The notes under the pieces: generated by a model
What the model was told of the DNA's origin: nothing
Databases searched by the model: none
Seen by the model: the letters and a program-made list of their open reading frames with translations, nothing else
Program-made: the position numbers and the translations under genes
In this document: positions 44,997 to 57,193 of the stretch, one piece after another
Numbering within the stretch: position 1 is the first letter of the stretch
Layout of the letters: each line of letters begins with the position of its first letter
Source of the DNA: Hyperoodon ampullatus
Lineage: Eukaryota > Chordata > Mammalia > Artiodactyla > Ziphiidae
Length of the DNA stretch: 64,000 bases
Assembly: GCA_949752795.1 (NCBI GenBank)
Contig: OX457070.1
Location: forward strand, 42,182,185-42,246,184
Direction: 5' to 3'

Positions 44997-46394
44997 CCCC
45001 CAGCGATGAGCAGCTCACCCCCCCCCAGGAATGTCAGATGGCACTGGTTGTAAGGAAACTCCTCCTTTAGAAACACGTCCTTCTTCTCTCTACCTTCTGT
45101 TCATTTGTGCTAACACCAGTCTCTGGGAAGAGAACAAGTAAGCCATCCTCTGTGTGACAACTCTCCCAGTAATTGAAGTTGGCTCTCGGGTCCCCTCCAG
45201 GTCTGTTTGTGTTGAGGATAAAAGCCCCAGTTATTTCTATCGTTGCTCATATGAACGTGTGTGAAGCCCCCTCTCCACACTGCGTGTATGTGGTTGTTGT
45301 TATGTGTCCTTTGCAAAGTGCAGCCCCCAGAACTAAACATAAAATGTGTGGTGTGGGCCTTGAAGCCAACTTCTCCTGATTCAGGATACCCTCACCACCA
45401 ATGCCCTCTTTGCCACAGCTGCACGGCACCCTGAGCCCCTGGAAGCAGGCAGCTCTCAGCCCAGGTGGGTCCCCGCATGCACAGCTCCACGCCAGATGTC
45501 AGGCACTCTCCATCCGCCAGCTGGAAAGTCACCCTGAGTCTGGCTTCTCTCCCTTCCAGCTGTTAGGCAAGGAGGGCCAGGAGCGTCCGTGCCACCTCTC
45601 CTCCACGTGCCAGGGTCTGTGAGCCATTCCCAGCTCCTTCACAGCTTCATACACAGAGGCAGGGGCCTGGAGCTACACAGGCCTGTCCTCTCTCTGCACC
45701 TCTGAGCCCCCCTGGCGGTGGGAGAGCCCTTGGCCAGCATTCCCCTTGTGTGATATGGAAACCCCTGCCTTGCCAGGAGCCCGGCACTGGGGCTACAGGT
45801 TTGGCCCCTCCTCTTCAGGGTCTCTAGATGTTTCTCCGCCACCTATTAACTTCACACCAGACTCTCATTAAGGCCCAGTTCAAAAGAGTGGGGTGGGCGA
45901 TGTGTGGGGATGCTGGGTAGGGCCGAACACACTTCTCCAGAGATGTGGAAGGAAAGGAGCAGCTGCAAGGGAAGATTAAGCTCAGCTGCGTGCCTGTCGA
46001 TCAATAAATCAGTCAATCTTTATCGAGCTCCTCTGCCTGCACATGCTCATTAGCCAGCATGGACCCAAGAGTTGCAGCTCTAAGTCTGGGATTTGAGGGG
46101 GAGGAGTAGGGCTCTGGTCAAAATATTTTCACCTCATAAAGTTCAGTGGTTTCCTTGTAGGGTCATTAGCTAATTCACGCTAAGGTGTTAATGACTTATC
46201 AGCTTTCATTCTTTCTAAAGGGACTCTAGCCAGGGAGTGGTCCTGGGTAGGGACCACCTAAGAGGGTAAAGGATGGAGAAGTAAATGCTAAAGGCAAATT
46301 ATGCCATTTTCCCTGGGGCTTGGGATGGGAATATTAATTGGGTCAGGACAGAAGGTAGGAGCAGGGCTCTGGTGACAGTACTGCTTTCATTCCC
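44997..46394. other. Gene-free, GC-richer sequence
   Basis: Highest non-SINE GC content in the window (about 45400-45830) but with few CpGs, so not a CpG island. Short frames on both strands overlap and have no family resemblance. The 45930-46215 part may be conserved (see findings). Confidence 0.45.
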
Positions 46395-46527
46395 TCAGCT
46401 CTACCCCTCACCGAATGTGACCAACAGCTGGTTAATTAGCCTCTCAAACCCCTGCTCTCTCACCAGTACAATGGGAGTGTCCGCCAAAAGAGTTGGGAGG
46501 ATAAAGCACTTAGTACAGTTCTCAGTT
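46395..46527 (+). mobile_element. MIR-like fragment
   Basis: 'tagcctctcaaacccctgct', 'ctcaccagtacaatgggagt' and 'ggataaagcacttagtacag' follow the MIR core and 3' part, with heavy decay. Confidence 0.55.
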
Positions 46528-46554
46528 TAAAACAAAACAAAACAAAACAAAAAC
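46528..46554. repeat. (AAAAC)5 microsatellite
   Basis: Five AAAAC units after the MIR-like fragment, with no SINE body before them. Confidence 0.9.
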
Positions 46555-46984
46555 ATGGTGGTTACTTCTGTTCATATTGAATTAAACCCAGACTGACAAG
46601 AGCTATGACCTTTGAAAAAGGAACTGGCTAGTGAATCTTCCTTGGCCTTCCCCTATAACAATTCCTGTCAGACAGGCCTCATTTGGTGGCCTTTTATGAC
46701 ACTGTCATTTGCAAGATTGCCCATACCTTTTTGATATTCATCCTTGTTCATTTGTATATCCCCCTTAGCTTACCTCTTAATTACTGTCTCACAAGTTTAT
46801 TGCTCTAAAATCATCTCCCTGAAATATCAAAGGCAGCCTCCCCAGCCCAGTGTTTTGGGATTTGGTGGCCAAATGGCATTTTGCTTTTCCTTCTGGTTCA
46901 TAATTTTATAGATTCTGCGTGTGTCTCGTCTCAGACACAGAGCCTGCAGTGTGTCTTTATGTCACAGTCTTGCCTGCTTCACAT
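46555..46984. other. Gene-free sequence
   Basis: Nothing recognised. Confidence 0.5.
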
Positions 46985-47920
46985 TCTCCATTCATTCATT
47001 CAGCAAACATTTATTGGGTTCCCTCTAAGTGCTGCTAAGAAGAGCAGGGCCACAAAGATGGTCCCTTTTTTCATAGCCATTACCTACTAATAGGTGAAGA
47101 CAGACAAGAAATAAACAAGCAAATGAATAAAATAATTTCAGTGCAATGAAGTGTAAATAGGTGGAATGAAGAAAAGAAACAAGAGTCTGAGATGGAGATG
47201 ACTAGAGAGAAGGTTGTCCACATGAAAGAAGAGGTCCTCAGGTGGGGAAGGGCTCAGAATGAGACCCTGAGACCCTGACATAGAATTAGGGTGGCTACAG
47301 CCTCATGAGCTTGGGGGAGTCAGGCAAGCAGTGGGGGTGAAGGGATCAGCTGGAGCCAGATCACCAAGAGCTTTGTAGTCCATCATAAGGAGACTAAACT
47401 TTATTTTAAACTTGTTGAGAAGTTGTCTAAAGGTTTTAATCATGGCAGTAACATAATCTGATGTGTGTTTTGCAAGATTAGCTTTGCCATCAAGGGTAAC
47501 ATGGGTTAAGTTTGGGAAGAAAACAGATTGTAAATTCGGAGACTGTTCTCTTAATCTAAATGAGAGATGATGGTGGTCAGGACCAGTGGAAGAAAGTAAA
47601 TAGATTCCATGCACATTTACAAATTAGAGGAGAGAATTAGCATGCCTTGCTGATGGACTGGATGTGTGGAGTAGGATGAGGATAAGAATTATCAAGAATG
47701 ATTTCCAACTTTCTCTGTGGAGTAACTGGATCAAGGTACAAAGGTATCATTAATGAGGTAGGGAAGATACAAAGCAGGGGGTAGAGAACTAAGTGCCCTG
47801 TTTCAGACACACATTAATTTTGTGATGTCTGTGAGGTGTGATGTGTCAAAAATGTGGATGGATATGTGAGCCTGGAGCTCATAAACATAACCAGACATGA
47901 ATTTGGATGTCATAGCGTAA
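46985..47920 (-). mobile_element. L2, antisense, about 0.9 kb
   Basis: Starts 'attcattcattcagcaaaca', then 'tttattgggttccctctaag', 'gaagacagacaagaaataaa', 'gatcaccaagagctttgtag', 'ggcagtaacataatctgatg', 'tgatggactggatgtgtgga' and 'tggatggatatgtgagcctg'. This is a long reverse L2 3' region. No reverse transcriptase frame is recovered, and the 103-codon minus frame (47303-47614) is only a relic of L2 sequence. Confidence 0.75.
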
Positions 47921-50149
47921 AGATGACCTGTAATCCTCATTGGTCAATCCACTCACTGTCTTCCTGCCAAGCATTCCAGCTCCTCTCCCAGAGCCACAAT
48001 CCAGTGCTATTGTATTTGTTGAGCCCCCAGCAAGGCTGGACCCACAAATTTCCATGTCTGACCAGGGAGTCCCAGAAGACAAAAACCCAGACACCCACTA
48101 GTCACTACTATTTCCTGTGGAACCACACCCTCTCATTCAATTCTAAGGAGCACTGCTCATTGCCCTGTATTGTTTTCTCCCAAGGCTCATTGCAAGTGTT
48201 ACTATATGTACCATTTGGCAAAATGGCCATCTCAGTAGGTATTCAAGCAAATACTTGTTCTGGTTTTGAAAGTAGACATAAATGACCATTCCTATCCATA
48301 AAATCCTCTTACTCTGATTGGCACCACAGTCTTTGGGTGACTAAATTTACTCTCTATTACTCCTGGTGTTTTAAAGCAAATATATTTTAAGCATTACATG
48401 TGCCCATGGCTATGATATCAAATGAAAGGAAATACAAACTTTGATAAACACAGGAGAGGCCAAGAAAAGAGACTGGGGCATCTTTTATCCTGTGCTTTCA
48501 TCCCTAGAGGGCCCAGATTTCCACAGTGATTCTTCTCAATGACACGTTCCAGGAATCATGAGCTACCAGAGGAGAAAAACATTACTTACGACATCTAGTT
48601 TTTTCCAGCTTTTACATTTCTCCTATTTTAATGGAAAGGATGTTGGGTTGTTTTCCCCTTCTTATGTGTATAGAATTGACTCCTAGACAAGGTTTCACAA
48701 AATTTAAATTTTGAGTTTTTAACATATTTCCAGAAGGTAGTCATTTATATAGGAGATTCTGGTGAATATGTACTTCAAGCAAAAATCACTACACTATTAA
48801 ACACTTTTGCATGCTGTTGTAATGTTTGCATATAAAATTACAAAAATTTGCTAACTCTTTACCTGCTCTCAGCCTAAGGAGAATCAAAGCCATCAGTGTA
48901 TGCCATGCCAGCAATTTTTTTTTTTCTGTTTTAAACTGCACTAGGGAGCTTGAATTTGCATGCTAAAATAAATGAAACAATTTGATTATATTTGCTGAAA
49001 CAGCCCATTACTGTGTATCATTTCAGAAGACCACAAAATTTAGCACATATAATCGAAATGGATTGCCTCCTTCTAACTGTGAGAGCATTGAGGAGAAACT
49101 ATAAAAACACTGGGTATTGTGATGAATTGAGTTCTCAAAATAACACTGGTTAATTTTCTTACCAATTATCTTGCTATTACTTGAATACAGTTTAAATACC
49201 ATAGAAGTCTTAAGTCTTTGCATCTTCCCTATGAATATGTTGGTGTTTCCCTTAGAAAGATTTAACTCTGCATTTATTACTTTACACCTAATCTTCTCAG
49301 CCAATTAGTTATTTTTCAGCTTTTGTTGCCAAAAAAAGTATTGTTGGACGTGGTAAGCTGCTTACTCTATAGGGAAGATTCCCAGCATGTGACAATTTAA
49401 GTTTTAATATAGAAATTTCTAATGTATCCATTTTCTAGTCAACATACAAATAAAATGTGGGTTAAAGGCAAGTTTCTTAATCTATCGCTATGGGAGTACT
49501 TGTACTTAAGCAAGCCAACAAGCTAAAATTAGAAATGTTCTCTGACTCCACAAAAAAGCACACAGTCTACAAGAGGCCTGGGAATTGAACAGAGTGGGAA
49601 TAGAAAACAAGTCATCACATGGAAACACTTGACCTGGTGTCAGCTTTCTGTGTAGATACTTGTGTTCACCTTGGTTGTGTACAAATCCCTTCTGCTCACC
49701 TGGTTTGTATCTGAGATTTTGGTTAGGAAATCATAATCCAAATGTGCAGGTGTCTCAGCATAATTCTGGGCTTTTTGTTTCAATTCAATTGGGAGACAAT
49801 TTTTTTCACCATTAGAAAAGAAGAAAGCCTACTGCCCACAAAACAAATACAAAATCAAACAAAAAATAAAACAAACAAAAAACCTTAAAGAAACATGTCT
49901 CAAGGAACTTTTCTTATGAATGCTTCTTGACACAGAACATCTTAGCAAGAATGTCAATTCAATATTGGGCCAAAGATATAATGATAAAACAAGAATGTTA
50001 TGAAAAAGAAAACTGAAGACCTGTGGAAACAAATTGAAAAACCAAAGCAGTATCATTAAAGAAAGAAATAAATTAGAAAAGCAAGGAGCAGAATAAGTAC
50101 CACTGATAATTAGATTACTGGCATAGAATAAAGGCTTGAGATAATTAGG
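47921..50149. other. Gene-free sequence, about 2.2 kb
   Basis: No repeat family recognised. A 143-codon plus-strand frame (47854-48285) starts inside the L2 at a non-AUG codon and has no domain, so it is not called as a gene. Confidence 0.5.
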
Positions 50150-51290
50150 ATACATGCATGTATAGAAAGATTAATTAAAGCAGTGGAAAAAAAGACAATT
50201 GATATAAAAGACATAGGATAACTGATATTCTTGAGAAACCCCAATATACAGAATAGTTACATATTCAAAAATATACTACAAGAAAATTTATCTGAATCAA
50301 AGGGAACTTTTAGAAATTACCTATAGTTGGAAAGAACATGTGTTCTGAGAAAATTTAACACAGGACTGTACACCAAGACAGATTCTAGTTAAGCTCCTGA
50401 ATTGCAGGAATAAAACAATTTCAGGCATCTGGACAGAAAAAGCAAATAACCCACAAGGAACTAAAATCAGGCTGCCTTAGATCAATCAGTGTTGTAAAAC
50501 AATGAAACCACTGTTCTGAGGTGAGAATAGCATGACTCTAAAATGTTATATCCAAAATGGCGATAAAGTATAAAAGCATTATGAACCATGAAAGGACTAA
50601 GAAAGCAGGCTACCCATGAGCCTGTCTGAAAAAAAACTTGACAATGAAAACTTGCCAATTTATTTTTGATCAAGATTAAAAACTCAGAGAAATAGAGTCT
50701 TTTTTAAAAAGACTAATGGTGAGCGGTCAATTCATTGACCATTAAACATAGGTAAACTGAAGTTACAGAATAAGGTGCAATGTTATAAACCCAAACAATA
50801 TGAAAATAATAATAAAACACACAAAAACTGAAGGCAAAGGGGAGAGAGAAGATGTGAAGATGTGTGATAGTACTATGGCCCTATTCTTTCATAGCAGAAT
50901 AAATTTAAAATGTTGAAAATTAAAATATGTAACTTTAAAAATCTTGATTCCAATATCAGTATTTTTCATGTTTTCTTAACTTTGGGCAGCTTTTTTATGA
51001 AATAAAAGAGGAAATATGAGATGAGATGAGATGAAGAAATAGGTAAGTGAAGTTCAATAGTTCCTCTAGTCTTACTTCTGTAACTTCAACTAATATTAAA
51101 TTTAATACTTTTTATTTCAAAATAGCATTTATAATTTTATAAACATAATGATAAACTATTTTTATTTTTTAAAAGACTAAAAGTAGATATGTCAGGATGT
51201 TAACCATGGTTCATTTTAAGTAACAGAAATAGAGATTATTAAAATTTTGTCTTTGCCCTTTTCTGTAATTTTTTAAATTAAAAAAAAAAT
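50150..51290 (+). mobile_element. Old L1-like sequence, tentative
   Basis: A-rich composition typical of L1 sense strand, with phrases such as 'aaatgttatatccaaaatgg', 'gaaaacttgccaatttattt' and an end resembling old L1 3' termini ('tttgcccttttctgtaattt'). Boundaries are uncertain. Confidence 0.35.
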
Positions 51291-52159
51291 TGAACCAAGA
51301 GTTAGAGCTGGACCAGGGGTATCTGATAAGAATTTTTCTCAGATTCTCCCCATCCTTGGTAGGTTTCTAAGAATTTTTATCTAAAGCAGCTGGGAGACTT
51401 ATGTAGCTATCTGTATACTACGTAGGCACATATTACAGTATAGATGTTTGTTTGTATAAATGTTTTTACTGCTAGAAAAGGAAATAAGTAGCCCTTCCAT
51501 TTTCTTCATTTTATGTTTATTCCTCTAACTCTCCCCTCTTCAGGCCCTGGCTCTCTACCATTCTTCCCTTGTTCGGTGGATTGAAGGAAGCACAGCATGG
51601 TGTAGTGAAAATGTCTGCTTCCTACTTCCTCACTTAGCGACAGGGGCGGAACTTCTCTTTCCAGGCCTTACTGCTTCATCTCTAACACATTATCTCCTGC
51701 CTGATGATAGGACTTCAGTAAATGACTGAGCAGACACTTAGGCTGGAGCTGAGAGGTATGGAAGAGGACTAGGCTCTGAACAACTACAGCGGTGTTCCCA
51801 GTGGGGCTACCTTTCCACCCAGCCTTCAGGAGGACTGTTACCCAGAACCAGAAGGGTAACTGGTTCGTGGCTGGACCAAGGTGCTCAACCTTGGCGGGTG
51901 AAGGCCAACAGCATAAACATACTGGTTAGTGTTTTTTAATCCTTAAACTTTCCTATTCTTTTTCACAGACTTAGGCGGGGGAAGGTTGGGAGGAAATGGC
52001 ACAGGGACCAAGAGAACATGTCCTGTAAGTTCATTAATATGCAAAGAAAAGAGAAATCGGGGAGAGACAAAGGCACAAAGCAGCTGTAGGACAGCCCTTT
52101 CAATAAAATGTTTGCGTAACTTGGGACTTCACACCTGTACCTTCCTTGACCCTCATGAC
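51291..52159. other. Gene-free sequence with a MIR-like patch
   Basis: The segment 51595-51730 loosely follows MIR. Otherwise nothing recognised. Confidence 0.4.
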
Positions 52160-52310
52160 AACAGAGAGTAAAGGAGAAGTGGCATCACCATGGTCCCTAC
52201 TTTACAGACCACAGTCAGGGATTTCCCCAAGGTCACTAGACCAGTGAGCAGGGAATTAAGATCTGCTTCCCCTAAAGAGGATGTTCTTTCTAGTACAACA
52301 GTCTTTCAAA
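52160..52310 (-). mobile_element. MIR, antisense
   Basis: 'ccctactttacagaccacag', 'ttccccaaggtcactagacc' and 'gtgagcagggaattaagatc' form the reverse MIR core. Confidence 0.7.
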
Positions 52311-52859
52311 TAGAAAGCCATCACAGCCCTAAGTTCATTTAGCAAACAAAGCAGAGAACCTGAAGAAAGACAGAAAAGGGTCAAAAAAAAAAGCTCTCCA
52401 ACTTTCCCAGTCCTATGTAGGGAAACCTCTTACTCCTGACTTGCTCTGGACCTTCTTGTCTGAGGACAGCATTCCACCTGAAGGTCTCAGAGATCTCCAC
52501 ATGCTGTGCACAAGGCTCAGCTAGAGCCCTTCACAGAGGAGGTGGAATAGTGTCTGGGGAGGATGTGTGTGTCCCACAGAAACTTGCTCATGAGGACCTC
52601 ATTCCTCAAATCCTTTGATGACTTCATTGACCCACTTGCTGCCTCGTAGGGCTAACTGGTAGGTGCCACGCAAATACTCTTATATCTAAAGAAAAGAATA
52701 GTTTTTAGAAAATATTGATATGCTGTATATTTCTAAGCCCCCAAGAGACTGCAGTTCTGTCAGTCTTTTCAAGCATCCCTTTTGCACAGGCTCCGGTGGC
52801 TTATTTCCTCACTTACCTTCATTAATGTAATTTTTGGTAGTTTGAATTAAGATTGTAAA
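52311..52859. other. Gene-free sequence
   Basis: No named repeat. A minus-strand 27-codon open stretch at 52599-52679 was considered and rejected as an exon. Confidence 0.45.
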
Positions 52860-53090
52860 TATAATAGCTCACATTTCTTGAGCACTTATAGGCACTGTGC
52901 TAAGAGTTTTGTTGGCTTTATCTCAGTTAACAGAATTACTATCATGATATTTTAGATGATGGAATTGAGGATCAGAGAAGTTAATAAATTCATTCTTCAT
53001 CACACAGCTTTTATGTAACAAGCATGAGATTCAAGCCCTGGTCCAGCTGATTTCAGAGCAATATTCTCAACCACTAGACTAGCATCCTAC
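52860..53090 (-). mobile_element. MIR, antisense
   Basis: 'acatttcttgagcacttata', 'ggcactgtgctaagagtttt', 'attgaggatcagagaagtta', 'catcacacagcttttatgta' and 'ctcaaccactagactagcat' make a nearly full reverse MIR. Confidence 0.88.
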
Positions 53091-53184
53091 ATATTCTTTC
53101 TGGTTAGCACCGCAGCTGAAGAGCACAAAACACCTGTTGAATGCCTGAATAACCCCTTGAGAATAAGCATGGAAAAGCTTTATG

Positions 53185-53430
53185 GCAGCATGGTATTATG
53201 GCTAAAAGTTTGGGCTTTGGAGTCAAGAAGGCTCAAGTTCAAATTCCAGCTCTGATACCTACAAACTGGCAATATATTGGAGCTTCAGTTTCTCTAGGGA
53301 AATAGGATAATAGCAGCAGCGGCATCACAGCTGTTGTAATGATTAAATGCAATAATATCTAAAGTATGCTTAGCTTGGCTGTTGTGCTGCAGAAGTTCAA
53401 GAATGTTACTATTATTCATATTAAGCCAAA
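53185..53430 (+). mobile_element. MIR, near full length
   Basis: 'catggtattatggctaaaag', 'gggctttggagtcaagaagg', 'caaattccagctctgatacc', 'cttcagtttctctagggaa' and 'gtaatgattaaatgcaataa' follow MIR from its 5' end. Confidence 0.88.
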
Positions 53431-53566
53431 ATAGAAGCAACTACTTTTTGTCAACCTCCGTCAGCAACTTAGTAAGAGTACAACTAATAAGAGTGCACAA
53501 ATTTTAAAACTATTGGCTGAAATGAATCAATCACCTGGAGATTCCATCCTTCTAGTAACACATTTT

Positions 53567-53770
53567 TTTTTTTTTTTTTGTGGTACGCGGGCCTCTCACT
53601 GTTGTGGCCTCTCCCGTTGCGGAGCACAGGCTCCGGATGCGCAGGCTCAGCAGCCATGGCTCACGGGCCCAGCCGCTCCGCGGCATATGGGATCCTCCCA
53701 GACCGGGGCACGAACCCATATCCCCTGCATCGGCAGGCGGACTCTCAACCACTGCGCCACCAGGGAGGCC
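53567..53770 (-). mobile_element. CHR-type SINE, short subfamily, copy 13
   Basis: Perfect 15-bp duplication CTAGTAACACATTTT at 53552-53566 and 53771-53785. Full-length body, with CpG decay at several sites (for example CGCATATGG). Confidence 0.97.
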
Positions 53771-53829
53771 CTAGTAACACATTTTAATATCTACCTGAAA
53801 ACAATACCGCAAAGACTGTCCAAGGTAAA

Positions 53830-53940
53830 TTGACCAACTAATATTTATGAAGCATCTAATATTTGCAAAGCATTTTGAGACATACCAGCAAGTATAAATC
53901 TAAGAGGCTGCCCTCAAAGAGATTTCAGGCCTTGTTATAT
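53830..53940 (-). mobile_element. L2/MIR-like 3' end, antisense
   Basis: 'aactaatatttatgaagcat', 'ctaatatttgcaaagcattt' and 'gaggctgccctcaaagagat' resemble a reverse L2 terminus. Confidence 0.45.
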
Positions 53941-54825
53941 AACAATAGAATGATATGTAACCACAATAACAACAACACAAGAGGTAATCCAATATAGGTG
54001 ACTTTACAATGCCGTATTTGATAAATCCCACCCGAGGCATGTAAGTTGTGACATTCTTAGCACAAAGTAAAGTCTTACAAGCCAGGAAAGTTGTATAGGT
54101 TCAGAGGAAAAAAAGGATTTAAGAAAAGAGCAAAGACAGTGAAAAAGAAACTACAGTACCTGGTGGTGCAGAGTCAGGGAAGGGGGAGAGACTGGGAAAG
54201 GCAGTTCGTACGTAAGGAGTTGTAATGGGCATGTGTGCAGCTCTGGTGGAAGGAGTAAAGCAAATAACGAAGTTCTCCCACTCCCGCTCTTTACTCATGG
54301 ACCCAGCTAAAGAGTAGGAAAAATATTAAAGCCCTATCGTAAAGGGAAATGCCTAAAATAACTTCCTTTAGGGACTCTCAGCAGCACTGTCTCTTGGAGG
54401 AGTTTTAGGAGGATGACTGCTCACCACCTTAAATCTGCTCTGAATTTCCAAGTCATGTAGTCAAAATACAGTACCAGCTCATAAACTGATAAGGCTGGGT
54501 GAAAAAACGGGGTCAGATCTTGGCCAAATTTTGCAACTAATTTTTGCCCCAATTAAAGACAAAAGTATATAACCACAGCCTCTCCCCACCCAGGTCCTTC
54601 CCCAAATTCCAGCCAGGACAGATCACTGCACCCTGAAGAAAAGGAAACCATATACATCAGGAAGATCTCAGGACTCCTATCCTCCTCCCAACCTCCCAGT
54701 CAGATATGGAGCAAGGAGAAGAGGACAGACATTTCCCTCCTAATATCAGCCCCTCCTGGGGAGAGAAAAGTATACTTATGAGGCTAGTAGAACACAAGGA
54801 GGTAGAAAATGACAGTCTCTCTTTG
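53941..54825. other. Gene-free sequence
   Basis: Nothing recognised. Mixed composition. Confidence 0.5.
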
Positions 54826-54872
54826 TCTCTCTTTCTCTGTCTCTCTCTATATATACATATATATGTCTCAAA
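54811..54872. repeat. CT-rich then (TA)n low-complexity tract
   Basis: TCTCTTTGTCTCTCTTTCTC-type pyrimidine repeat runs into TATATATACATATATATG. Confidence 0.85.
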
Positions 54873-54949
54873 ATGTTTAGAGTACAATAAATAAAACTAA
54901 AATAACACTTTACCTTCTGCATTTTCCCTAGGAGTTTATTATTGAGATT

Positions 54950-55440
54950 TTGAGCAAGGCTGGGACCTGGGACCTGGGACCCTTTGCTGCAGTGCTTGCA
55001 CCTGGACAAAGCCTCCGCAGGCAACAAAATACAAAGAAACTAAAAGGGACTAAAAATAACTGCGTGCATGCACAGTTGGGCTAAATTATGAACAACAAGA
55101 TACAAAAAGACCAAAAACCCAACTGCCACTTCTGAAGAACCCGGAGCAAAAGCAGGGTGTTGGGAGAAAAGCAGGGTACTGCGCATGGTCCCTGCACTCA
55201 TCACCACCATAGGGGTGGGCAAAGCACCTAAGCCACCCCTCAGGCCCAACCCCTGGACCCGCCCCTACTGTCACCCCATGTAAGGAACCAGGTCGCCCCC
55301 CTGGTTCAAGCGGGCAAGGGAACATGTTACTTGTTCTCTCTCCCCACTGCTGCAGCAGGAGCCCCAGTAAAGCCTTGCTTGAATTTCTTGTCAGGTGACT
55401 GGGAGGTTAACCAATAAATTACCCACCTTGGAAAGAGGCC
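54950..55440 (+). mobile_element. Solitary ERV LTR, artiodactyl/cetacean type
   Basis: The 3' part holds 'gccccagtaaagccttgctt' and 'gaatttcttgtcaggtgact', the variant polyadenylation signal AGTAAA followed by U5-like text that I know from ruminant endogenous retroviral LTRs. A CT-rich stretch (55335-55350) precedes it. A perfect heptamer triplet TGGGACC x3 lies at 54961-54981. The 5' boundary is approximate. No gag, pol or env sequence flanks it, so it is a solo or fragmentary LTR. Confidence 0.55.
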
Positions 55441-55863
55441 CTTATCCAGTTGGCTTGGATCTCTAGGTATCCTGAAGAATTCACAGAAGATCACATCCCT
55501 GAGTTGGTGAACTCAACGTTAGTACTGACATTCCAACTATGATATCACAGTAAGAACGTTCAATCTACACACACACACACACACAGAGCAAAATTTCAGA
55601 CTTGCTATTTTTTTCTTCAAATAGCCTTTTTCTACTGTCCAGACCCAATCTCTCTCTAATGTTACAGACATTATCACCCTAAACCAAACTCCTCCAGCCA
55701 CAATGCCTCCACGTCATCTCTCAGTAGAGCACACATTCATCACTCCCCCTAAGTTTTCTCACACTAAACTCTTTTTTCTCTCCTATTACCAGACATTTTT
55801 TACAAATTATCCCCTACATAATTTATCCTACCAACTTATTCTAAGATCCAAAGGAGAGGACTA
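55441..55863. other. Gene-free sequence
   Basis: Includes the (CA)n run at 55567-55586 and a long pyrimidine-biased stretch (55610-55800). Nothing coding. Confidence 0.5.
55567..55586. repeat. (CA)10 microsatellite
   Basis: Perfect CA/AC run. Confidence 0.9.
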
Positions 55864-55878
55864 CAATTAAACAAAAGT

Positions 55879-56092
55879 GGTTTTTTTTTGTTTTTTTTTT
55901 TGCAGTATGCGGGCCTCTCACTGTTGTGGCCTCTCCTGTTGTGGAGCACAGGCTCTGGACGCTCAGGCTCAGTGGCCATGGTGCACGGGCCCAGCCGCTC
56001 CATGGCATGTGGGATCTTCCCGGACCGGGGCATGAACACATGTCCCCTGCGTCGGCAGGCGGACTCTCAACCACTGCACCACCAGGGAAGCC
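55879..56092 (-). mobile_element. CHR-type SINE, short subfamily, copy 14
   Basis: Near-perfect 15-bp duplication CAATTAAACAAAAGT (55864-55878) against CAGTTAAACAAAATT (56093-56107). Many CpGs are lost (CTGGACGCTCAGG, CACTGCACC), so this is an older or fast-decayed copy. Confidence 0.96.
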
Positions 56093-56107
56093 CAGTTAAA
56101 CAAAATT

Positions 56108-56509
56108 TTAAACAAAGAACACACTTTACTACTGGCATGGGGACTGTAAAATACAGACTGTTCATCTTCCTGAGCCCTCGTTGGGCACAAGCATCCTTAG
56201 TTCTGCAGAGTCCAAGTTACTAGTGGATACCCCTCGGTGGTATCTTGTGGACTTAAGAGCACAGGCAGCTCGAAAGCAAATAGATTCAACTTTCCCTAGA
56301 AGAGGAACGTCAAGGAAGCACAATGTACTTGGTACTCAAAGGGAACCATCTGTATCTTAAGACAAAGCACTAAAAACTAAAAAAAAAATGGGGACATTTT
56401 ATTTGTATTAAAGTGCTGGCACGCAAAACCAATCAACCTTTCTCATTGTGTTGTTACAGACAGCCCCATTTCTCCATCTTTCTCCTTTTTAAATGCCCCT
56501 GGTCTTTAG
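56108..56509. other. Gene-free sequence
   Basis: Nothing recognised; an A9 run lies near 56380. Confidence 0.5.
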
Positions 56510-56570
56510 AGCAATTCTCAGTGATTTTCCAGGCCAGGAGCTCAGTCTCTCCTGGGAACTTGCTAAAAAT
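56510..56570. mobile_element. MER5A-like hAT element, left part, split by SINE copy 15
   Basis: 'gcaattctcagtgattttcc', 'ctcctgggaacttgctaaaa' and 'atgcaaattcctggg' lead into the SINE. The right part resumes at 56801-56918 ('gacccactgaatcagaacct' to 'ggaaaagcactgcttta'). Confidence 0.8.
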
Positions 56571-56580
56571 GCAAATTCCT

Positions 56581-56790
56581 GGGCTTCCCTGGTGGCGCAG
56601 TGGTTGAGAGTCCGCCTGCCGATGCAGGGGACACGGGTTCATGCCCCGATCCGGGAGGGTCCCACATGCCGCGGAGCGGCTGGGCCCGTGAGCCATGGCC
56701 GCTGAGCCTGTGCGTCTGGAGCCTGTGCTCCGCAACGGGAGAGGCCACAGCGCTGGGAGGCCCGCGTACAGCAAAAAAAAAAAAAAAAAA
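56581..56790 (+). mobile_element. CHR-type SINE, short subfamily, copy 15
   Basis: Inserted in a MER5A-like element. Duplication GCAAATTCCT at 56571-56580 and 56791-56800; the bases GGG after each could also belong to it. The 3' body reads CCACAGCGCTGGGAGG, a local variant. Confidence 0.97.
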
Positions 56791-56800
56791 GCAAATTCCT

Positions 56801-56918
56801 GGGTCTCATCTAAGACCCACTGAATCAGAACCTATGAGATACAGCCCTAGCAATATATGTCTTAAGGAGCCCTCGGGTAGTTCTGAGGCTCAGTAAAGTT
56901 GGAAAAGCACTGCTTTAG
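56801..56918. mobile_element. MER5A-like hAT element, right part
   Basis: Continuation of 56510-56570 after the SINE, ending near the decayed terminal repeat 'aaaagcactgc'. Confidence 0.75.
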
Positions 56919-57193
56919 GACATTTTTCAAGCATCCCCCTTTTTCTCCTCATGCTATAGTTGACACCACCAGTTAAGAGTCCTCTTCCCCATCCAAAACT
57001 AGGTACTGTCTACTCTTTGGGGGACCCTGGAACCTACAAGAGAGAATACTATAAAGGTTTATATTCAGGGCACAGGATACTGGGAACAGGTTTTTATTTT
57101 CCCTTTATGGGTTTTTATATACAAAAGAATAGGCCATAAGACTATAATACCAAGTCTCACATCAGAGCTTTTGAAGATAAAAAAATAGCTTAG

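Noticed and set aside
45400..45830. CpG-island promoter
   Set aside because: GC content is raised but CpG dinucleotides are scarce; no TSS-like features.
47854..48285. 143-codon plus-strand frame
   Set aside because: Begins at a non-ATG codon inside an antisense L2 and has no domain-like composition.
52599..52679. Minus-strand 27-codon open stretch ending in a stop, with pyrimidine-rich AG upstream
   Set aside because: The peptide faintly recalls secreted-protein sequence, but it is too short, lacks an upstream exon, and no family match could be defended.
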